A DNA stretch of 64,000 nucleotides, taken from contig NZ_JABJVN010000006.1 in NCBI RefSeq assembly GCF_013618475.1, positions 62,001 to 126,000 of the forward strand, written 5' to 3'. Positions 38,631-46,566 of the stretch are shown here, piece by piece. The DNA comes from Saccharibacillus deserti (GTDB taxonomy: Bacteria; Bacillota; Bacilli; Paenibacillales; Paenibacillaceae). The translations under genes were made by a program, and so were the position numbers. Below the pieces are notes generated by a model, which did not search any database, was not told the DNA's origin, and saw only the letters and a program-made list of their open reading frames with translations. Every line of letters begins with the position of its first letter. The stretch's first letter is position 1.

Positions 38631-38978
38631 ATGACCAAAAAATTGATCCACCTCGAAGGGCTGCTCGCTTTTGTCATGGGGACTTATCTGTATTTTGCAA
38701 ACGGCTACGGCTGGCTCGCGTTCCTGCTCCTGCTGTTCGTCCCGGATCTCTCCATGATCGGCTACGCCATTAATACGAAATTCGGCGCTTATCTGTACAA
38801 CGCCGCCCATACCTATGTTCTGCCGTTCCTGTTGATCCTGGCCAGTTTTGCCTTCCCGGCCGATTGGCCGCTTATGATCGGCTTGATCTGGAGCGCGCAT
38901 ATCGGCCTCGACCGGATGATGGGCTACGGACTCAAGTACGAGACCGGCTTCCGGGATACGCATCTGCAGAAGCTGTAA
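38631..38978 (+). CDS. DUF4260 small membrane protein
   Basis: The protein (115 aa) has about four hydrophobic segments (LLAFVMGTYLYFANGYGWLA, FLLLLFVPDLSMIGYAINTK, YVLPFLLILASFAFPADWPL, LIGLIWSAHIGLDRMMGYGL) and the family features PDLSMIGY and GYGLKY of DUF4260. Function is unknown. AAAGGAG precedes the ATG by about a dozen bases, and the gene starts four bases after the TetR stop, so expression is linked to it. A terminator follows at once. Confidence 0.83.
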   Translation: MTKKLIHLEGLLAFVMGTYLYFANGYGWLAFLLLLFVPDLSMIGYAINTKFGAYLYNAAHTYVLPFLLILASFAFPADWPLMIGLIWSAHIGLDRMMGYGLKYETGFRDTHLQKL

Positions 38979-38995
38979 CGCTGCGATTTTTCTAT

Positions 38996-39055
38996 AAAAA
39001 AGCGTCTTTCGCTCCCGGCCGGTTACGCGGCCGCGGGAACGGAAGACGCTTTTTG
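38996..39055. terminator. Bidirectional terminator between convergent genes
   Basis: AAAAAGCGTCTT and AAGACGCTTTTT form the base of a long hairpin with inner GGCCG/CGGCC pairing. It separates the DUF4260 gene from the end of the solute-binding protein gene. Confidence 0.8.
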
Positions 39056-39098
39056 CCGCGGAAACTTCGGTACGGCCCGGCCTGCATCCGTCCGCGGT

Positions 39099-40697
39099 CT
39101 ACGGCTGAAGCGCATTCGCCTCCGCCAGCACGTCGCGGCCGCCCGCTTCCATAAATTCGCGCACGAATCCTTCGAATTCCGCAAGCGGACGCTCGCCGGT
39201 AATGAACGACAGATACGCTTTGTCTTTGAGCCGGATCAGCTCGCCGCCGCTGCGTGCAAGCGACGGCGTCGAGACTTCCAGAGCGTTGTAGATGCCGTCT
39301 TTCTCCAATCCGAGCGTCGACGCCCATTGTTCGCGGCGGCCGGTCGGCGGATACGGAACGGACATGCCGAGATTGGCGCCGATCACGTTCAGATAATCGG
39401 GCATATCTGCGTAAGGCGGCAGGGTAACGATCTCTTTCTTGGACTCGTCGGCCCAGGTCCAGTGTTTGCCGATCACCCCGTTCTTGAGCGCCGCGCGTTC
39501 ATCCGGGTCCGGATTGGCGCTGACATCGTCCAGAATCTGCAGGATCTTCTCCAGTTTTCCCGGTTCTTCGGTGACGTTCGCCCCGATTGCGGCGAAGCTC
39601 ATCAGCCGGTCGTACGCTTTGGAACCGCGCTTGCCTTCGGGTCCGCTGAACGGACGTCCGAACGATACGCGCGCTTCCGGATTTTTGGCGTTCAGTTCTT
39701 TGACGTTGTACGTCGGCCCGACCGGAATCTCCCGGCTGCCGCCCCGGCCGTCCACCGTCCAGGCCTGATAGTCGCCTCCGCCGATCCAATGGTAGTAGTT
39801 GCCCATGGAGGTCATGCCGATTCTTCCGTTGATAAAAGCATGCGACAAATGTTTGTAGCCGCCTTTGTTCTCTCCCGTAATAAACTCCGGATCGATCACG
39901 CCGTCCGCGTACCATTTGCGCAGATAGCGCAGCGCTTCTTCCATCTCCGGTTCCAGCGCCCCCACGACCAACCGCCCGTCTTTTTCCGCAAAATACAGCT
40001 GGTCCGCAAACACGATCTGTCCGAACGCGCCGAATACGACGTTCATGCCTTCGCGCGACAGCCCATACGTATCTTTGACCCCGTTGCCGTCCGGATCTTC
40101 GTTGGCGAACGCATAGATCACCCGCTCGAATTCGGCCAGCGTCTGCGGGACCTCGAGCCCCAGCTTGTCCAGCCAATCCTGCCGGTAGACGACCGGAATC
40201 CGATAAATGTTGGTCGGACTGATCGCGGGGATTCCGTAGATTCGGCCGTCGATCCGTCCGTAATCCGCATAGTCCGGCGCATACCGGCGGATTGCGGCCA
40301 TCAGGTTGGGCGCGTGCCGATTTAGCGTTTCCTCGGGAATCTCCGCCAGCAGCCCCTGCTGCCGGTACTTCAGCAGATCCTGGGGCTGGCGGATGCGCAG
40401 CAGATCCGGAGCGCCTTCGCGGGCCAGCTTCAGATCGAGCAGCGATTCGTAACGGTTGTTCTCGAGGTTCCAGATCTCAAGATCCACGTTGTGTTTCTCT
40501 TCCACATACTGCAGCATTTCGGCCTCTTCGGGCACGCTCTGGTTCTGGTGCAGCGTCCAGGAAATTTTGTATTCGGGAGCGAGGGGGACAGAAGCCGGCG
40601 CAGCAGCGCCCGAATACGACTCGCAGCCGGCGATTCCCAGAATCGGGGCAGCGGCCAGCACGAGGACGGCCCACCGCCGCTTCAACGTTTTTTTCAT
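39099..40697 (-). CDS. ABC-type extracellular solute-binding lipoprotein (LipO/family 1-like)
   Basis: The start is the ATG at 40697 (MKKTLKRRWAVLVLAAAPIL), eight bases after AGGAGG; an earlier ATG at 40721 lies before that site. The signal has the lipobox IAGC, so the mature protein is lipid-anchored. The body of about 500 residues shows the family-1 solute-binding pattern of Paenibacillus LipO proteins: DLLRIRQPQDLLKYRQQGLL, PVVYRQDWLDKLGLEVPQTL, FANEDPDGNGVKDTYGLSRE (calcium-like loop) and FINGRIGMTSMGNYYHWIGG. It probably captures an oligosaccharide. No permease gene adjoins, so partner subunits are encoded elsewhere. It lies 20 bp downstream of a membrane AraC-type regulator, which likely controls uptake. 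Confidence 0.87.
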   Translation of the reverse strand: MKKTLKRRWAVLVLAAAPILGIAGCESYSGAAAPASVPLAPEYKISWTLHQNQSVPEEAEMLQYVEEKHNVDLEIWNLENNRYESLLDLKLAREGAPDLLRIRQPQDLLKYRQQGLLAEIPEETLNRHAPNLMAAIRRYAPDYADYGRIDGRIYGIPAISPTNIYRIPVVYRQDWLDKLGLEVPQTLAEFERVIYAFANEDPDGNGVKDTYGLSREGMNVVFGAFGQIVFADQLYFAEKDGRLVVGALEPEMEEALRYLRKWYADGVIDPEFITGENKGGYKHLSHAFINGRIGMTSMGNYYHWIGGGDYQAWTVDGRGGSREIPVGPTYNVKELNAKNPEARVSFGRPFSGPEGKRGSKAYDRLMSFAAIGANVTEEPGKLEKILQILDDVSANPDPDERAALKNGVIGKHWTWADESKKEIVTLPPYADMPDYLNVIGANLGMSVPYPPTGRREQWASTLGLEKDGIYNALEVSTPSLARSGGELIRLKDKAYLSFITGERPLAEFEGFVREFMEAGGRDVLAEANALQP

Positions 40698-40717
40698 CGT
40701 ACGCCTCCTGCTTCTCT

Positions 40718-43102
40718 TCACGAAGAATGCGCCTGTTTTGCCTGTTCCCGCAAATAATTGCCGGGTGTACAGCCGTAGGCTTCCTTGAATTTTTTGATAA
40801 AATACGCCGGAGTGCCGTAGCCGACCGCGGCCGCGACCTGCTCGATCGTCAGACTGCCGAGTTCGACCAGACTTCTCGCCGTTTCCATCCGCCGGGCGGT
40901 CACATATTCGGTGTAGGTGACGCCCAGCTCTTCTTTGAACAGCCGGCTCAAGTATTTGGCACTGATAAACACGCTTGATGATACCGCTTCCAGAGATAAA
41001 TCGCCGGAGAGATTCTCCGCAATATAACGCTTGGCCGACTCCAGCGTATCCGTGGCCCTTTCGCCGTTTCTTTTCTCCGTTTCGATCAGGAACAGGCTGA
41101 CCGACTCCATCAGCCAGACGCGGAACTCCAGGATATGCGGCAGTTCGACATATTGGCGGTGCAGATCGGGATGCCCGCCGTTCGGCTGTTTATAGCGGAT
41201 ACTTTTGAGATGGTCGGAGTAGAGGAAGACGATATTGGCGAGCACGAAATGACCGTAATCCGCCGAATACGAGCCGGTTCGGACCGCTTCGATCAGATCG
41301 TCGACCGCCGCTTCGATCTCGGCGTGCTGCCGGGCCGCCAGCTTATCACGGAAGCGCGACAGCATGGCCTGCGGGATTTCTTCCGTACTGCGTTCGCGTT
41401 CCAGCAGACCGGCATCCTGCAGGATAGAGCGTTCGGGCAGGAAATAAGCGTATTTCAGGCGGCTCTCCGCTTCGCCGAGACTGAGCGGAAGCCGCCCGGG
41501 CCGATCGACCGAACGTCCCCAGGCCAGCTGAATCCGCAGATCGAGCCGCTGCCTGCATGCTTCGGCGAACCGCTGCGCGAAATCGGGCATCGTCCGTTCA
41601 CCCGGATCTTCGCTGCCGAAAAAGTCTTCTCCCGCCTGCGGGCCAGCTTCGCCTGGAGTGTCCGCCAGAATCGCCACGAGGCGCCGGCTGGACAGCTCTT
41701 CGGTTACGATGCGGCTGCCCGGAGTGTTTTGGGATTCCAGCAGCGCAGCGATTTCGCCAAGAATGCCGTCCGCCGCTTCGGAATCCGTTCCTGCGGGCAA
41801 GCTTCCGATATCCAGCACCAGGCAGCGCAGACGGGAATGTCCGCCGAACCATTCGCCCGGCAGACGGGTTTCCTGGAGCGTCGGTTCGATCGCCTCGCCC
41901 CGGAGCAGCTTGAGCAGCGTCTCCCGTTTGACGAGGGGGCGTGCCGCATGCAGCGTTTCTTCGAGACTGACGACCCGGCCGCTCAAATGCTCCAGCGCCG
42001 TATCGATCATCCCGTATTCGTTGGCTCCGGCAGCGTCCGACTGGCCCGCCAAATGCCGGATTTTGCCGACCAGCGCCTTGAGCGGACTGTAGATCAGCCG
42101 CGTCATCACGCCCGACAGCAGCAGTCCGATCACGATCGCAAGCGCGCACACGCCGAGCATCAGCTTGAGCACCGCCGATGACTGCTCCCGGTACAGACTG
42201 TGCGCGGTGGCACTGTAGAGCGTCCAACCGGCCGAAGGAAGCGGTTCACGGAAGACCGTATACGACTCGCTGTCGACCCAGCCGCCGACTTCCCCGCCGT
42301 TCGCCGCCGAACCGTCGGTCTCGTCGATCAGCCGGAGCACGGGAGAAAAGGAATCGCCTGCTTGCTCATCCGCTGTTTCCGGACCGAGCATAAGCGAGCC
42401 CGAATCGCTTCGCAGCCAGGTCTCTTCGTATTGAAAAGGCAGCATGTTGCGCAGGATGCCCCGAATCGCTTCTTCCTTGATATCGACCGCCAGAATCAGC
42501 TGGCTGTCCGCTCCGGTCGACTGGAACGGATAAGTGTGCGCGTAGGTAATCAGCCGCTGCCCGCTCCCGCCCGGAATCTGCGAAAAAGGATCTTTGGGCA
42601 CGACCCGTGCCGGGGTCCAAAAATGGCGCTCCCCGGACGTCAGCATCCCGTCGATCCAGTCGGAAGGCAGGGACGCGGCCGCTTCCCGGCTTGCGGCGTC
42701 CACCAGTCCGTACAGCGAAGACAGCATGGCGCCGCTTGACGGTTCGTACAGATGGATCGCTTCGATCAGCTCGGGGCTGCCGGACACTTCCGACTGCAGC
42801 AGCTCCTGGAGTTCGACCAGTTTGGCGGGGTGCGTCTGCCAGGAGCCGCCCCGGAACTGCCGCAGGTCCGTATTTTTGTCCAGAGCCAGCCCGAGAGCGG
42901 TCTGCTGCACGCGCTGGAACACTTCGGAATCGAGTGTCCGCGCCGTGTTTTCGAGTGTCATCTTGCTGCGGCTGCGCATTTGGCCTCGGTCGCGGTCGGA
43001 ATAATACAAATAGAAAACCGAGCAGAGCGAGAGCACGATGACAAGCACGATTGCTATGTAAGACACGGCCAGACGGGCCAGAACGGAATTCCATTTTCGC
43101 AT
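40718..43102 (-). CDS. Membrane-anchored AraC-family regulator with extracellular sensor (YesN/YtdP-like)
   Basis: The protein (794 aa) has a first membrane helix at about 10-32 (LAVSYIAIVLVIVLSLCSVF), an extracellular Cache-like region up to about 300, a second helix (LMLGVCALAIVIGLLLSGVM), a cytoplasmic middle domain and a C-terminal AraC helix-turn-helix pair at about 690-785 (AKRYIAENLSGDLSLEAVSS, YLSRLFKEELGVTYTEYVTA, IEQVAAAVGYGTPAYFIKKF). Proteins of this design sense an extracellular ligand and activate sugar-uptake or polysaccharide genes directly. It is immediately upstream of the solute-binding lipoprotein gene and diverges from the PAP2/SLH gene. The ATG has GAGGAG upstream. Confidence 0.88.
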   Translation of the reverse strand: MRKWNSVLARLAVSYIAIVLVIVLSLCSVFYLYYSDRDRGQMRSRSKMTLENTARTLDSEVFQRVQQTALGLALDKNTDLRQFRGGSWQTHPAKLVELQELLQSEVSGSPELIEAIHLYEPSSGAMLSSLYGLVDAASREAAASLPSDWIDGMLTSGERHFWTPARVVPKDPFSQIPGGSGQRLITYAHTYPFQSTGADSQLILAVDIKEEAIRGILRNMLPFQYEETWLRSDSGSLMLGPETADEQAGDSFSPVLRLIDETDGSAANGGEVGGWVDSESYTVFREPLPSAGWTLYSATAHSLYREQSSAVLKLMLGVCALAIVIGLLLSGVMTRLIYSPLKALVGKIRHLAGQSDAAGANEYGMIDTALEHLSGRVVSLEETLHAARPLVKRETLLKLLRGEAIEPTLQETRLPGEWFGGHSRLRCLVLDIGSLPAGTDSEAADGILGEIAALLESQNTPGSRIVTEELSSRRLVAILADTPGEAGPQAGEDFFGSEDPGERTMPDFAQRFAEACRQRLDLRIQLAWGRSVDRPGRLPLSLGEAESRLKYAYFLPERSILQDAGLLERERSTEEIPQAMLSRFRDKLAARQHAEIEAAVDDLIEAVRTGSYSADYGHFVLANIVFLYSDHLKSIRYKQPNGGHPDLHRQYVELPHILEFRVWLMESVSLFLIETEKRNGERATDTLESAKRYIAENLSGDLSLEAVSSSVFISAKYLSRLFKEELGVTYTEYVTARRMETARSLVELGSLTIEQVAAAVGYGTPAYFIKKFKEAYGCTPGNYLREQAKQAHSS

Positions 43103-43342
43103 GATGTACTCTCCTCCCGCCGGGATTATACAAAGCGCGATCCATTCTTATTCGCGACTTTTGTTAAACATACGTTAAATTCGGAATAATGAACACAATT
43201 CGGGCACAAACCTCCCAAAACGATACTAAGGGGAAATCGTTGCATTGCCGAAATTCGCTGCGGGATGCTACATTTTCAGCGATTCGAATCGACAAGCCGT
43301 CCCGATCAACATCCATCCAACCCGAAGAGGAGCAACCCTAAC

Positions 43343-46036
43343 GTGAAAAAAAGACCGATGAAACAAATGCTCGCCGCTGCGCTGGGCTTCGCCATTCTGT
43401 CGAATACGGCCATGATTCACCCCGCGATTGCCGCACCCGATTCCTATACGATCGAAATGCCGGCCGCGCCGGCATGGGGTTATTTTACCGACAAATACAA
43501 GACCAACCAGAACGAATTCACGACCGTTGACACGAATGCGGCTTACGGCACACTGTCCGAGTTCCTCAAGCTGTGGACACCGGGGAGTTCGTGGGACCAG
43601 GGCACGAAGCTTCGGCCGGATGTGCTGGACTATAACATTCAATACGTGGTGAACCTCGCCGCTACCCGGACTCCGGCCGACGAAGAAATGGCTTATCTGG
43701 TCGACCGCCGCGGACAAACGTACGGCGCGACCGAAGGTCTCGGCGCGCTGGCCGACACGTACCGGACGCTGAGCGGCACGACAACCGTGATCAAAGACGT
43801 CGCGGCCGATGCGACGACCGTCAAATACGACGATGTCGGCAGCACGAACAAAGGCGGCGACTCCGACTCGCAGCTCGGCAAAATGGTCGATCTGGTCGGC
43901 ATCGTGCGCGGCAATTACGCTTCGACCAACCCGTCCAAAAACTTTTTCCAATATATGCGTCCTTACCGTTGGGTGAACCAGCAGGAAAACAGCCAGGCGA
44001 ACCGGATCGTAGTTCCGACGCTTGTGCCTGCGATCAGCAAGACACCGGCCACGGACGGCGGATTCCCGAGCGGTCACACCAACGCCTCGTACCTGGCTTC
44101 GCTGTCGCTGGCTTATGCCGTGCCGGAGCGTTACCAGGAGATGCTGACCCGCGCTTCGGAAATGGGCGACAGCCGGATCGTATCCGGGATGCACTCGCCG
44201 CTTGACGTGATGGGCGGGCGCGTTCTGGCAACAGCCCTGGCAGCGGCGGCTTTGTCCGATCCGGCCAACGCCGAGCTGAAGAAGCAGGCGTACGACCAAG
44301 CTCATGACATTCTGCTCAAGCAGCCGCTCGGCACTTCGGAAGACCGGTTCGGCAATTACGAGAAGAACAAGGCGGATTACTTCAAACGTCTGACCTACGG
44401 CTTCCAGCCGATCGGCGACACCACCAAACAAATGGTTGTACCGAAGAATGCCGAAGTGCTGCTGGAGACCCGTCTGCCGTACCTGAGCGCTTCGCAGCGC
44501 CGCGCGGTACTCGCGACGACAGGACTGCCGTCCGGTTATCCGCTGCTGGACGATCCGGAAGGCTGGGGCCGCCTGAATCTGTTCGAAGCGGCTAACGGAT
44601 ATGGCGCATTGGACGGCACCGTGACCGTCGGCATGGATTCGGCACTGGGCGGATTCCATGCGCAAGATCATTGGCGGAATGCGATTTCCGGCACCGGCCG
44701 TCTCGTCAAGGAAGGCAGCGGCTGGTTGAAGCTGTCCGGCGCCAACACCTACAGCGGCGGAACGGAAATCAACGGCGGGACGCTCGAAGCCTTGTCGGCT
44801 AAGGCTTTCGGCAGCGGCAGCGTAGTGAACAACGGCGGCACCGTGACGGAGAATGTCTACGGCGGCGGTACCGTCACGGCGCAGGTCTACGGAGGAGGCG
44901 GAGGCCTTGTGATCGGCGGCGATTTCAAGCAGTCTGCGAACGGTACTCTGGAACTGAATGTTGCCGCACCTGGCGATACGCTTGAAGTTGCGGGAAGCGT
45001 GCAGGCCGGCGGGACCCTGAAAGTGAACTTTGCCAACGGTTATGCGCCGACTGCAGGCGACTTCACCGTGATTACCCATGCGGCGGGAACCGCGTCCGGC
45101 ATGTTCAACAATCTGCAGGTTGACGGTCTGCCTTCGAATTACGGAGCCGTTCTCGGCTACCGCGACGGCCGCATCGTGCTGACACTGGCGGAGACGAATC
45201 CGGGCAGCCCGAACCCGGGGACGACCCATCCTCCTTCCGGTGGAGGAGGCTCCGTGACTCCGCCTCCGACAGCCCCGGTTCCGACGACACCGGCTCCGCA
45301 GCCGACGACTCCGCCGATTGCCGTACCGGTTACGCCGTCGGCACCGGCTCAGCCGGGTACACCCGGCACGCCGGCTCCGCTGCCGACGAGCCCGTTCCGT
45401 TCCGGGATCGTGGACGCTGCCGCGCTGCTTCAATCGCTGACGCAGAAAGCCGCAGCCGCACCGGCTTCCGCCGGAACGTTCTCCGACCTGCCTGCCGGCC
45501 ACTGGAGCGGCGGCTCCGTATCCAAAGCGGCCAAGCTCGGCATCGTGAGCGGCTACGCAAACGGCACGTTCCGTCCGAATGCGCCGGTGACTCGCGCCGA
45601 GTTCAGCGCCATGATCGCGCGTGCCTTCGGTATTGAACCGGCCGTGTCTTCGGCTTCGTTCGGCGATACCCGTTCAAGCTGGGCCGCCGGATATATCGGC
45701 GCCCTGTCGGATCTTGGCGTAGTTGCCGGCTACAGCGACAACAGCTTTAAGCCGAACGCGAAGATCTCGCGGGCCGAGATGGCAGTCATGATCGCCCGTG
45801 TTATCAATCTGAGCGAACTGCCTGCCGCGGCGGCACCGGCAAGCTTCAGCGATGTGGGCAGCGATCACTGGGCAGCGGGCGTCATTGATCAGGCGGTTTC
45901 CGCCGGTCTGCTGAACGGCGCATCCGCATCGTCTTTCGCTCCGGACAAAAACGCCAGCCGCGCCGAAGCGATTACTCTGATTGTGCGCACGCTTGCGAGC
46001 GACGCGTCCGTGAAGTCGCTGCTGGAAGGGCTGTAA
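43343..46036 (+). CDS. Surface-anchored PAP2-type acid phosphatase with beta-strand repeat and SLH domains
   Basis: The start is GTG at 43343 (VKKRPMKQMLAAALGFAILS) after GAGGAG; a longer frame lacks a site. A signal peptide ends near HPAIAA. Residues about 40-370 are a PAP2/class A acid phosphatase with GGFPSGHTNASYLASLSLAY and SRIVSGMHSPLDVMGGRVLA. Residues about 420-640 include GSGWLKLSGANTYSGGTEIN and GGTLEALS, the beta-strand repeat known from autotransporter passengers. A Pro/Thr-rich linker follows, then three SLH domains (SKAAKLGIVSGYANGTFRPN; YIGALSDLGVVAGYSDNSFK; VIDQAVSAGLLNG) that bind pyruvylated wall polymer. It should dephosphorylate external substrates at the cell surface. Length is 897 residues. 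Confidence 0.88.
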   Translation: MKKRPMKQMLAAALGFAILSNTAMIHPAIAAPDSYTIEMPAAPAWGYFTDKYKTNQNEFTTVDTNAAYGTLSEFLKLWTPGSSWDQGTKLRPDVLDYNIQYVVNLAATRTPADEEMAYLVDRRGQTYGATEGLGALADTYRTLSGTTTVIKDVAADATTVKYDDVGSTNKGGDSDSQLGKMVDLVGIVRGNYASTNPSKNFFQYMRPYRWVNQQENSQANRIVVPTLVPAISKTPATDGGFPSGHTNASYLASLSLAYAVPERYQEMLTRASEMGDSRIVSGMHSPLDVMGGRVLATALAAAALSDPANAELKKQAYDQAHDILLKQPLGTSEDRFGNYEKNKADYFKRLTYGFQPIGDTTKQMVVPKNAEVLLETRLPYLSASQRRAVLATTGLPSGYPLLDDPEGWGRLNLFEAANGYGALDGTVTVGMDSALGGFHAQDHWRNAISGTGRLVKEGSGWLKLSGANTYSGGTEINGGTLEALSAKAFGSGSVVNNGGTVTENVYGGGTVTAQVYGGGGGLVIGGDFKQSANGTLELNVAAPGDTLEVAGSVQAGGTLKVNFANGYAPTAGDFTVITHAAGTASGMFNNLQVDGLPSNYGAVLGYRDGRIVLTLAETNPGSPNPGTTHPPSGGGGSVTPPPTAPVPTTPAPQPTTPPIAVPVTPSAPAQPGTPGTPAPLPTSPFRSGIVDAAALLQSLTQKAAAAPASAGTFSDLPAGHWSGGSVSKAAKLGIVSGYANGTFRPNAPVTRAEFSAMIARAFGIEPAVSSASFGDTRSSWAAGYIGALSDLGVVAGYSDNSFKPNAKISRAEMAVMIARVINLSELPAAAAPASFSDVGSDHWAAGVIDQAVSAGLLNGASASSFAPDKNASRAEAITLIVRTLASDASVKSLLEGL

Positions 46037-46045
46037 ATCCGGCCA

Positions 46046-46074
46046 AAAGCCCGTCGGATCGACGGGCTTTATAG
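46046..46074 (+). terminator. Terminator after the SLH phosphatase gene, first of two
   Basis: AAAGCCCGTC and GACGGGCTTT pair around a short loop, ten bases after the stop codon. The T tail is short, and a stronger terminator follows. Confidence 0.75.
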
Positions 46075-46085
46075 GCCTATCTCCA

Positions 46086-46119
46086 CACCCGGTTCTCCAA
46101 GCGAGAACCGGGTGTTTTT
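46086..46119 (+). terminator. Terminator after the SLH phosphatase gene, second of two
   Basis: CACCCGGTTCTC and GAGAACCGGGTG pair perfectly around CAAGC and are followed by five T. Confidence 0.9.
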
Positions 46120-46155
46120 GTTCGTCAAAGAAGGAAATAGAGACAGAGGGAGGGG

Positions 46156-46197
46156 CGCTGAGCCTTTAACGGCCTGTCGACCGTTAAAGGCTCAGCG
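46156..46197. repeat. Perfect 17-bp inverted repeat without a T tail
   Basis: CGCTGAGCCTTTAACGG and its exact complement enclose an eight-base loop. There is no adjacent T run on either strand, so it is not a normal terminator. It lies in the 530-bp gap between the phosphatase and helD, in which I support no gene; a weak plus-strand frame from 46220 has no ribosome site and mixes with the helD leader. Confidence 0.65.
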
Positions 46198-46345
46198 AGT
46201 AGGGAGGGCTGTTCAATAGATGCCGTACAGCACCTATTTTGCGAAAAAGGAGACTGGCAGTGAAGATTCGGCCTATTCGCAGCGACCGGTACAGTGTATG
46301 CTTCAGATATCCTTCCTGTCCGTTATCGCATTCCACTATTCCCAC

Positions 46346-46374
46346 ACAAAAACCCCGGCGTCTCCGCCGGGGTT
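46346..46374 (-). terminator. Terminator hairpin oriented for the minus strand, in a gene-free gap
   Basis: AACCCCGGCG and CGCCGGGGTT form a perfect ten-base stem. The T run is on the minus strand (AAAAA at 46348-46352 on the plus strand), so it would stop leftward transcription, yet no minus-strand gene lies to its right. It may shield the left side from antisense transcription or be a relic. Confidence 0.65.
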
Positions 46375-46566
46375 GAAGTCGTCCAAAAATCTATTGTCAA
46401 AATCCGATTTCCCATGCTACGATGGGGGAACCGCCATGATTATTTATGAAAGGATAAAGTTATCGCATCTTATCTACAACTTAATCTTATCATGGGCAGC
46501 GGGGGGCTGTCAAACGGTTTTTCGCCAAAGTCGAATTTCCAAATCGAACAAGGGAGTGGTCCGGGA

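Noticed and set aside
43268-45502. 744-codon minus-strand frame opposite the phosphatase/SLH gene
   Set aside because: Arg/His-rich antisense composition, no domain, and the plus strand has a signal peptide, PAP2 motifs and SLH domains.
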